IMG/VR virus record: IMGVR_UViG_3300045413_000162
Coordinates: 1-32,744 of that record
Direction: 5' to 3' (one strand)
Length of the DNA: 32,744 bases
From: a virus
Part shown: positions 20,701 through 28,000 of the stretch, one piece after another
Position numbering within the stretch: position 1 is the first letter of the stretch
Layout: every line of letters begins with the position of its first letter
The notes under the pieces: model-generated
Seen by the model: the letters and a program-made list of their open reading frames with translations, nothing else
Told to the model about the DNA's origin: nothing
Database searches by the model: none
Program-made: the position numbers and the translations under genes

Positions 20701-23490
20701 AACGCCATCTACAAATATTTCATAATCTTTTGACGAATTATTTGGTATAAAATCATCTTGTGATTCAGATGAAGTTATTGTACTTGCTGATGAAACATAA
20801 GACGCTGATGGATACGAAATAATTTCAACTCTATCACCTGCAACAGCTGGACTTGGTACATAAATTTCAGTTGCTGTGTTTTCAATAAATTCTGTTGGTC
20901 TCAGCAACACACCATTATAAAAAACGTCAACATATCCAGAATTATATGATGGTACAGTATATCCAGTTTGTAGTCCAACCGCAGTAATTGTTGTTGCAGT
21001 ACCAGTTATTGAACTTTGTTGTACAATCTCTACAATATCACCAGGATTTGTGTCATTTACTAAATTAATAACTGCTCCACTCGTTGCAGTATATTCAGTA
21101 TTTTTGAGAAGTTTTACACCATTGACATATACTTCTTCTCTACCTGGCGTGTATGCAGCAGTAAATGATGTTGTTGCAATAGATGTTGTTACTGTCGATA
21201 ATCCAATTTTTGATCCAATAGCATACTCTCTAATTGCAACATAAGCATCTACGGTTGGAGGAGTATTTAAGTGAATAATACCAGTTCCAGTGTAGATATT
21301 AAATAAACTATCATCAATTTTAATGCCATTAATGTATAATTGAGTATTATTTTTATCTGTTGTAGTTAATGATGTTGTCGTCGAGAATGGTATGACAGTT
21401 TGTCCTTGATATGCAACAACTTCTTGCGACTGCCTAATTCCAGAGACGAAAGCATTAACTTCTACTTCATCACCAAAATTTGTTCCAACATTCAATTGAA
21501 TTGCAGTTGCACCAAGAGAAACATATTCGGAAGATGCTAATTTGATACCGTTTACATAAACATCATTATATCCAGGATTATTTTCTATCGCAAATACAGT
21601 CTCTCCTGCTGCTGAGGAAATTGATGTGATTCCTTTTGATGCAGCAGTTTCTAAAATAAAGTTATTTGAGTCAAAATATGATATTAGATTACCTTTTTTA
21701 ATTACCTTGGAGAAAGTAAGATTTGGAATTGTTACAATGCTGGTATTGGTTGCAGCATCACGCAGAGAAATAGTTGCCTCACCTATGGTTAATTTCTTGG
21801 TTTGAGTTGTATCTGCATTGAATGTTCCAGCAGCACCAACAAATCCATAAATTGATTGAACATCTTCTACGCCAAATGTTGTAATTGCAGTTGATACTCT
21901 TCCGTTTTCAGTTCCATTGAATGAAAAATTTTCACCAACAATAAAAGATCCTTTAACACTTTGTAATTGAATTTCTGTTTGATTTGTTACGCCAGTTTTT
22001 ACAAAACCAGTGGCTCCACTTGATCTACCTTTTACATAAGTGGATGCCGAAAGAGTTACTGGTTGATTGAGTACAACATTTGTATAAGTTTGAATATCAT
22101 ATAAAGATATGTCCCACTCATTCGATGCTGGATTTGTTGTATTGTAGGATCCGCTTTCTAGTGCGAAATCATAAACTCTTGCAACACCAATTTCATTTCC
22201 ATTAAAAACATTTTTGTTTGCAATCCTAGAATCTCTAAGGCTAACAACGTAGGTATTGCCAATTCCAATTACTGGTGATCCAGAAACATTGTTTAATGAA
22301 ATTGCTGGGCCAGTTAGATAATTAATTCCTTGCTCTTTTAACTCTTTTCTGTCTCTTGGTTTTTCAACATCTAAGAATGTTGGCGCGGTTGTGTCAACTC
22401 TATAACCACGGACATATGCTTTACCAGGAGATATTTTGTAAACTGCAAGATTGTCGGATGGTGTTCCTCCATTATAAGTTAGTTGATTTTTTTTAAAAAT
22501 ACCATTATTTCCTTCTTCATCATTTAAAGATTCTACACAAGTTAACTTAAATGGTTTAATGTAGTAATCACCAGATTCTTCATAAGTTCTTGCTGCAAGA
22601 GTATCATTAATTAAATTATATTGCGTGTCATTTGGAGTATTTCTTAAAAGTCCATTTTGAACCGTTGCAATTTCAATGAAGTTTTTATCATCAAAATCTA
22701 AAATAGATTTCTTTTTTAGGATGGCAGTGATCTTTAATCTATCTGCACCAGGAGAAGTATAATTGTTAAATCCTTGCGAATTGTCATAAAGGGTTTCATC
22801 GGTATCTGATGTGATCGTTTCTTCAATAATATTGAAACCAATTCTATAAGTTGGGGTGTTGGAATATTGGTCTAAAATAATTGTCTGTGTAGAAATATTA
22901 ACAAATGTTCCTCTTAAAAAATATACTCCATCTTGTACTGTAAACGAAGAAGCAACTGACGTTGAGTTTTGACTTACAGTTGTTGCAAAATTTTCATTTG
23001 GAATGAAAATAATATTCGACGTTTGCAGTCCACTTTCGGTTAGTAAGTTTTCCCCATCACTAAAAGACTGTGCAGAATTTGTTGATCCCGATGAAATATA
23101 ACTTATATAAAGAGAAGCATTTCCTCTATCCGATTTTTCTGAAGGAAGAACAGATTCAACTCTTGCTCTTACACCAGAGGTCTCACCCTTAATAGTTGTT
23201 CCTACAAGAGATTCAATGTAAGATGACACTGGAATTCCAGTGAATGAGTTTTCAATTTCAACAACACTATACTGTGTATTGTACAGCGTTTGTCCAGGAA
23301 TAACTTTTGCACCCTCTCTAAAAATATGAGTTCCAAACTGCTCTGTTTGATTTTGCAGTATAGATTGTAAGGTTGTCAGTTCCCTTGCTTGAACTGGATA
23401 ACCTGGTTTGAATAATACTTTATAATAATTCTTTGTTGGATCAAAGTCGTCAAAGTATGGAGAGACGTTTAAGTTAGTTTCCTGTGGCAT
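14740..23490 (-). CDS. Giant baseplate-associated structural protein, DUF4815/VrlC type, 2916 residues
   Basis: The N-terminus (YFDDFDPTKNYYKVLFKPGY, PVQARELTTLQSILQNQTEQ) is the start of the DUF4815 family found in marine T4-like virion proteins. VrlC-like is another name used for giant proteins at this locus. Residues about 620-1035 hold six tandem D(V/I)(Y/F)VNG(V/I)KL modules. The middle has MADISRLETRINSLEKFTTL (coiled coil) and PDKNGINQFKSGFLVDNF. SRNVEFVSKRLQPYSRMYAF follows, then KYIDPLAQTFIVDDETGVFL and HFAFKSPVYLEGKRSYAIVL, all known to me from this family. G-x-GY repeats lie at nt 16320-16500 and the module shared with gp15 at about nt 15740-15990. The position corresponds to T4 gp9-gp12, suggesting an outer baseplate component, possibly binding fibres. 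No frameshift is seen over 8.7 kb. Confidence 0.88.
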   Translation of the reverse strand: MPQETNLNVSPYFDDFDPTKNYYKVLFKPGYPVQARELTTLQSILQNQTEQFGTHIFREGAKVIPGQTLYNTQYSVVEIENSFTGIPVSSYIESLVGTTIKGETSGVRARVESVLPSEKSDRGNASLYISYISSGSTNSAQSFSDGENLLTESGLQTSNIIFIPNENFATTVSQNSTSVASSFTVQDGVYFLRGTFVNISTQTIILDQYSNTPTYRIGFNIIEETITSDTDETLYDNSQGFNNYTSPGADRLKITAILKKKSILDFDDKNFIEIATVQNGLLRNTPNDTQYNLINDTLAARTYEESGDYYIKPFKLTCVESLNDEEGNNGIFKKNQLTYNGGTPSDNLAVYKISPGKAYVRGYRVDTTAPTFLDVEKPRDRKELKEQGINYLTGPAISLNNVSGSPVIGIGNTYVVSLRDSRIANKNVFNGNEIGVARVYDFALESGSYNTTNPASNEWDISLYDIQTYTNVVLNQPVTLSASTYVKGRSSGATGFVKTGVTNQTEIQLQSVKGSFIVGENFSFNGTENGRVSTAITTFGVEDVQSIYGFVGAAGTFNADTTQTKKLTIGEATISLRDAATNTSIVTIPNLTFSKVIKKGNLISYFDSNNFILETAASKGITSISSAAGETVFAIENNPGYNDVYVNGIKLASSEYVSLGATAIQLNVGTNFGDEVEVNAFVSGIRQSQEVVAYQGQTVIPFSTTTSLTTTDKNNTQLYINGIKIDDSLFNIYTGTGIIHLNTPPTVDAYVAIREYAIGSKIGLSTVTTSIATTSFTAAYTPGREEVYVNGVKLLKNTEYTATSGAVINLVNDTNPGDIVEIVQQSSITGTATTITAVGLQTGYTVPSYNSGYVDVFYNGVLLRPTEFIENTATEIYVPSPAVAGDRVEIISYPSASYVSSASTITSSESQDDFIPNNSSKDYEIFVDGVKYNKNDFVQFAQNSSFLLNYELFTNDLVEVILYGSGNYFSDSKFTATEGQQTFTVLYTPGFLDVYVNGIKLDYSNYDAISGTSVVFGVGLSAGDIVEFISYSTLAFSIQAAATAYDKSYAKVKSIGTNNGFTTLIVEGTTSVAGVNNGNLPKNTINVSDLEVIGTKLPESSDNTLYTPLSRRNVSDINLSSSNLTIRKQYDVVVSANSTNTVIAAANETFLPFDEERYILTFSDGTVQALRSDMFTFGAGSTRLTINGINESGNARLIATLRKINVVSKAKENQRSSSLIVSYSANASSGIGTTTLNDGLSYGDYPYGTRVQDEEISLNVPDIIKLRGVFESYGTDNPSAPRLSLESLTGPNATTADLILGETVRGALSGARATYVEKTTDTTVEIVYLNQKSFTVGEILVFEESGIESRVSSVTANGRDITSSYILDNGQRDTFYDYGRIRRISEKDSPKKKIKVYFQYGYYSSNDDGDITTVNSYNSFNFNKDVPYYNELRNTDIIDIRPRVASYTVSSGAKSPFEFSGRSFAQSGNSAKNILASDEQILLDFKFYLPRIDKVFLNKNGIFKLVQGVSSETPNPPTSIDDAIEVAQIFLPPYLYNTQNASVSQQSYKRYTMADISRLETRINSLEKFTTLSLLETDTANLSVPDKNGINQFKSGFLVDNFKNSSNQDVRNGVKNSINPNVGEMRPSHYTSAIDLILGSNSIIGIGQSSDPYADLNYVTDLQGSNVKKTGDVISLDYTTTEWLSQPFATRTEQISPYLVNFWEGTLDLTPDSDIWVDSVKLDPENLNVAGNFTSTIDKIAKLENYDSQIGFIPTIWESWNIIWTGNRNLLNGKSETRSTYTQFFNNNGTSSNNGDLRWIGLEKSSDGVTIESITSDTDKTYSQTIDTQEFETLTVGDKSIASEITPFIRSRNVEFVSKRLQPYSRMYAFFDGVDVNNFVVPKLVEITMDSGAFSVGETVSGFFPGIDYDDVISGVNPKIAFRVAISNHKFGPYNAPTEIHKFNPYNSDLTVPAQYSSTSTLLNIDTYSLANKPQGEYFGFIAVGMKLYGQTSGAQATVQNVRIVNDSTGTAIGSFYIPDPNVAVNPKFTTGEKVFKLTNSSVNSSSTQVLNSVSEDKYLSVGTIEAVEDDIASIKSPKKISKFTFKNSVVSSFGGKYIDPLAQTFIVDDETGVFLTGLDIYFKDKDDELPVTCQLRTVDFNQPSDVVLPFSEVTLDASSVVKTSDATTPTHFAFKSPVYLEGKRSYAIVLSTNSNNYKVWTSRLGEVDKKPSSSSQVLVSTQPILGALYKSQNASNWQPTVTDDLTFKLYRAEFATSGSISFFNPDLAEGNAQIPILVQNPITSNSRRIKIGISSALSDNNFILGNSVIQLSTGAYGNYVGSVGKASGLSILNGGLGYAPLEGTEIYSAVALKTLTGTGKDATANITVQNGVVATIALVSGGTGYSVGDVLTATFGTTSTGTNLKINVTSVSDVNQLVIDNVQGNFIAGVANTIYKYTSAGITTAIINSSGSELYISGAIDVVSDGLHFKVNHKNHGMHSNTNYVTLKGVLPDVSPTTITVPYTKDYNGEIAVGSVSGFEIFENLSVSGANPGYILVNEEIIKYEGVSNGQLITITRGIGNSVRKAITSGDVIYKYEYSGVSLRRINKTHRLSDSTVANPVGLNYYYIKLNTKDSDYGVDRSNEQSTYIPLYFDDTTTAGGNIAKATQNIPFEAVTPNIQTFIPNLTSVNAQIRTVSGTSISGSETSFIDQGYESVILNRTNYLNSPRIIASKVNEKNLLPTLPGNKSLTMSMNLATDNTRLSPIIDTTRVNIITTSNRINSVFTDYKTDPRVNSFFEDPSDCQYVTKIVRLKNPARSIKLFLSAHINVDSDIRAFYAIDNSENGDPVFIPFPGYQNLDVDGDVINFANNDGTSDKFIDKNYINQSISTIDSYANYEFTANNLPDFKYFRIKIVLTSINQAYVPKIKDMRALALA
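20390..21630 (-). repeat. Six tandem protein modules in the 2916-residue protein
   Basis: Approximate boundaries. Each unit of about 60-75 residues follows GQ(T)xF-xx-Y-x-PG-x-x-DVYVNGIKL-x-x-x-Y-x(8)-I-x(6)-GD-x-VE-x-x-x-Y. Core copies are GYNDVYVNGIKLASSEY, NTQLYINGIKIDDSLF, REEVYVNGVKLLKNTEY, YVDVFYNGVLLRPTEF, YEIFVDGVKYNKNDF and FLDVYVNGIKLDYSNY. They diverge strongly at the DNA level. Confidence 0.8.
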
Positions 23491-23496
23491 TATTCT

Positions 23497-25056
23497 TTAA
23501 AATTGCAAAATAACTTTGATATCTTCTTTTTGATTGGTCGATCTAGTAATAGATGGTCTATTATCGACATAAATTATGTTTCCAGAATATTTTTCAACCT
23601 CTGGTTGCGCCACACCACTTATAAACGATTGACCAAGGTTATAGGTCCTATTATTTATTACGGTAGATATACCAGTAAATGAAGTATCAATTTGTAATCC
23701 AGTGCTTACTCCATCATTACTGATAAGAGTAGAACCACCAGATCCAACTGTTGATGCAAATTTATTCAATGTTAACCCATACTTTGGAGTTAAATTTTGA
23801 ACACCACTGGTTGTAAATCCAGCCATGCTCTTGTCTTGCCAATATTTTAAGACACCAGTTACATTATCATATGAAATAACTCTACCAACAGCGGTAGATG
23901 CCAAACCAACAGTTTGGGTGATGAAACTATCGGCAGTTGGAGTAAAAGTCGTTACAGCAATTCCAGTGAGTCTAAGTGCATATACTCCACTTGCTTTACT
24001 AAGATTTAAGTTAGATGTAGAACTATAAGCTTTTGGATTTTGAACAATTCCAACTCTGGCAATTTGATTTCCCGTTATGAAATCTGGATTTTCTATATCA
24101 TTTTCAATTCTGGAATAAATTAAAACATTACTCGCACCCAATTCACGGTAAATGTCTTTACCATGACCTCCTTGTGAAGGAATAATCACATTAAATGAAG
24201 GAGTTGTTGTGCCTGTGGGAACATTTCCCGAAACCAAATCTACAATTCCATATGTATAACCAGAACCACCTTTTGAAATGTTTATTGATTCAATTTTTGA
24301 ATCATTTCCAACAATAATAGTTGCTTCTGCACCAGAACCATTTCCTTTGATTGGAACTCTGGTATAAGTTCTATTTGCAGTCCCAAGACCAACGCCTCTA
24401 TTTGTAATAGTTACAATTTTAAGTTGACCACTAGTTTCAGCATTATTTCTAACTGCCGCATTATCTGTGCTAGTTGTCCAATTAGTTGGCACTGGAATAA
24501 AATCAATCGAATCAAATTTTATAATGTCGCTAGGATTAACAGTGTACAAATATTTCCAAATATATCCATCTCCACTGGATCCAGCAGATTTTGGTTCTAG
24601 ATCAACAAAGTTTGGTTCATCGAGAGATGGTCTGCCATTTGTATTTTCGGGATCAGTTCCATTTTGTAGACAAATATAAACTTTATACTCACTGTTCATT
24701 ACATAAAAATTAGAATCATATAAGTTTGTCGAATTTGATGGTTTTGATAGATTATCTCTGGTTATATCGTGACGATACATGTCATATGTTGTTCCATAAG
24801 TCCACGTTATTTTACGAATAACTTGTCTCACATCAGATGTCGTTATTTTTTTTAGAGCAATAACAGTGTCCCAAATATCATTCTCTTCCGAAAAACTATC
24901 TTTTGGGGATGGTGGAATCGTGTTCCATGTAGAACTTATATCTGTGGCGTTTGGCAAACCAATGAAAGTATAATATGCATTAGCAGTTGACGCCACGGAT
25001 GTGACAAAGTTATTTGCACTTAATATTCTGAACTGATCAGTTATAATAGCGGACAT
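23497..25056 (-). CDS. gp8: Baseplate wedge subunit gp8 with inserted domain
   Basis: Both ends align with T4 gp8. Near the N-terminus, ITDQFRILSANNFVTSV is followed by PPSPKDSFSEENDIWDTVIA. The middle has SEYKVYICLQNG and GSSGDGYIWKYLYTVNPSD (T4: GDGYVWEYLF), then FIPVPTNW. The last residues IIYVDNRPSITRSTNQKEDI then KVILQF match the T4 end (IYMENRPPI...EEINILFTF). gp8 dimers are part of the baseplate wedge. The protein is 519 residues against 334 in T4. The extra, at about residues 215-470, includes a KGGSGYTYG repeat and other beta-rich segments also seen in gp14 and the giant proteins. The 2916-residue gene starts six bases after the stop. Confidence 0.94.
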   Translation of the reverse strand: MSAIITDQFRILSANNFVTSVASTANAYYTFIGLPNATDISSTWNTIPPSPKDSFSEENDIWDTVIALKKITTSDVRQVIRKITWTYGTTYDMYRHDITRDNLSKPSNSTNLYDSNFYVMNSEYKVYICLQNGTDPENTNGRPSLDEPNFVDLEPKSAGSSGDGYIWKYLYTVNPSDIIKFDSIDFIPVPTNWTTSTDNAAVRNNAETSGQLKIVTITNRGVGLGTANRTYTRVPIKGNGSGAEATIIVGNDSKIESINISKGGSGYTYGIVDLVSGNVPTGTTTPSFNVIIPSQGGHGKDIYRELGASNVLIYSRIENDIENPDFITGNQIARVGIVQNPKAYSSTSNLNLSKASGVYALRLTGIAVTTFTPTADSFITQTVGLASTAVGRVISYDNVTGVLKYWQDKSMAGFTTSGVQNLTPKYGLTLNKFASTVGSGGSTLISNDGVSTGLQIDTSFTGISTVINNRTYNLGQSFISGVAQPEVEKYSGNIIYVDNRPSITRSTNQKEDIKVILQF

Positions 25057-25070
25057 TGTAGGTTTTTATG

Positions 25071-25078
25071 TATTTATT
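25071..25078 (-). promoter_or_regulatory. Late-promoter motif AATAAATA upstream of gp8
   Basis: NATAAATA-type motif on the minus strand, containing the TAA stop (25074-25076) of the giant upstream gene and 14 bases before the gp8 ATG at 25056. The leader would be only about 8-10 bases and has no Shine-Dalgarno. Confidence 0.58.
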
Positions 25079-28000
25079 GGATATAATTAAAGTTTTCTAG
25101 GGGACTCAACCTTCTTACCAAAGGAGACGTTTCAATTCCAGATAATCCATTATTATATATTGCAAAAGTATTAGTCCCACTTCTACCTGTAACTGTCATT
25201 CTTGCCCAGGAGTATTCACCAAATGCTTTTCCATATCCTAGATTTGTGAGTCCATTATAATCAGTTAGACTTACAGTCACTTGCATAACACTAGTTGTAC
25301 CAATACCCGCAGAAACATAAGATTGTCCAATTGAGACCGAAACAACTTCGTAGACGTTATCAATGTTATTCGTACCATTCCATACAATAGAACCACTAGA
25401 ATTTAAAGAAGTTACTCCATTACCCACGTTCGAATTTTTAACAACAAATCGATATCCAGTTTGAATTTGACTTAAAGTAATTGCAGTTCCAACAATTGAA
25501 GCATCTCTCAGGAAAGACTTCTCTGGAATGTAGAAATCAAATACAAGTCCCGTTGGTGCCACTCCAACGCTGGTAGTTTTAATACCCGTAATCTGACCAA
25601 AATCACCAGAGTAAGTTACATCAGTGACAGTTTCAATGTCATTACTTGGGGCAGCGATTAAGACATTTGGAGCTTGTGTATAACCAGTTCCAGCATTTGT
25701 TATTGATATTGTAGAAACTGCTCCGCCAGAAATTGTTGCTGTTGCTTGTGCTCTCGAAGTTGTTCCTAGTCCAGTTGGACTTTCAAAAGTAACCACAGGT
25801 GGTTGAGTATAACCAATACCAGCGTTTGTTATGGTTATGACAGTAACTGTACCACTTCCAGAAATTGTTGCTGTTGCTGCCGCAGATACCTTAGAATCCT
25901 GACCAATAATTTGCACAGTTGTTCTTGTTGCAATTGGAGATGGATTCTCATTTACCGAATCAAAGAAAGTTTTTGCTCCTTCAACAAATATTTCTGTGTC
26001 CGAAGGAGAAACAGATTTAATAACATTTGTTGTTGGATAAATTAAAGATTCGTATTCTTCTCTATTTTTTGGAATATAATTTCCATTAACGAGTGAATCT
26101 GAACGCTGCTTGCACCAAATTACTGGTCTAAGTAATCCTGTTGTAATAATTCCAGGACCATCATATGTGTTTGTTGTGACAACATCGATAGAGTCAATAG
26201 AGAAAACGGTTCTTTCATCTTGACGATTATCTGCCTCTGGTGGGAAAATTCTGAGTCCATCACCAACCTTTACAGTTTCTAGAATGTCTTTATTGATAAC
26301 ATCATTATCTTTATTGCCTTGATAGAATAGAATAGTAGCATTATCACCTTCTCTTGGAGCTTCTGTGAATGAAAGAACACTACCACCATTGAACTCATAT
26401 GCTTTTCCTGGTTCTTGAAGGACTTCATTTAAGAAAATTAATAAAGTATATGCCACATCAATTCCAGAACCTTCTCTTCCTATAATGGACTGTCGTATTC
26501 CATCAATTCTAAGTGGGAATTTAGTTTTAAATCCATCAAACAAGTTACTTATATCATCAAATAAAGTTAGATTGCCAATAGTCCACCCATTAAATTGTTC
26601 CTGATACTGCTCCGTTACTGTTAATTGGAATTCATTATATGATTTTGAAGTGTCAGTTGGTATTCCACTGGTTCCACCAATAGTAAATGTAAGTTTATCT
26701 CCAACTTCATATCCTCTTCCAACATTAGTAATTTCAAAGTCAATAATGCTAGATCCTTGACCAACTACAATACTCACCTTGGCTCCCGTTCCAACACCAG
26801 TTGTTCCTCCTGTATATTTTAAATCTAGATTTTCATATGAGAATGGAGAATCGAATACAACAAATGGTGGATTTGAGGAGGTGTATCCAGATCCAGGGTT
26901 TGTGATTGCAACACTTACAACAATTCCATTTGAAATTGTTGCCGTTCCAACTTTTTGAAGATTTGAAATAGTTAATGATGAAGTTCCAACTGATACATTG
27001 ATTGTTGTTTGTATCCCAATTCTATAACCAGAACCACTATTTCCAATAGAAATAGCAGAGATAGTTCCTGCGGAAGAAACAATTGCTGTTCCGCCAGCAG
27101 CAACAAGTGGTTGATAACCAAGACCCTTTGTAGAACCAACAGAAACAATTTCTCCACCAACAGGAGAACTATTAAAGAATATTGAAGTTATTCCTGATTT
27201 TTCTGTTAAGTATTGGTTGTTTATAATTGGATTTGAACCAAATCTTGTTGGTGACTGTAATATACCATTTAACAGAACAACTGCATTATCAGTAGAAATA
27301 CCACTTACCGTTCCTCCTGCGGATGTAATAGTAAATTCTGTCTTAATTCCAGTGAAAGAATCTGAGATATCATCAAAGATATAATTCTTATGATATGGTT
27401 CAATGGTAGAATTCTTTGCAGAAGTCTTCATAAATGCCCTTCCACCAAAACTTGAACTGGTAGTTATTCCAGCAAAATCTCTATCATCTGGTGGATTTGT
27501 TACAGTTCCGATTGGAGATTTGCCATAAGGTGCCGCAACAAAGTTGATAGTGTTATCAACAATATTGTAATTTCCTTTAACTTGCTTCACAACCGCTGCT
27601 GTTGTGTGAATACCAATATTTGTTCCCATCCATCCTCTTCTCACATCAACAACTTTTGTCGATGAGTTTATTGCATCAATGAAACAAATTTCCTGATCAA
27701 CCTGTAATAATTGCCCAACAAATAATTTTTCTATTGAATTTAAACTAAACTGATCGTCAAACGATGTTGCCGTAGATGTAAGGTGTGTTGTAACTGATGT
27801 TGCAACTACTGGCGATTGAATTAAATCGTCAATAGTTACAACAACTCTTTGGTTCGATTTTTTAGATATGAATCTATGAGATATTCCTATTCCAGCAGAA
27901 GTAATGTCTAGTGGATTTGGAGGGACTACCAAAGAATCTGTTGCCGAAAGAGCAACTTTTATTGAAAACTTATCAACTTTAATTAGATAAACGTTACCTG

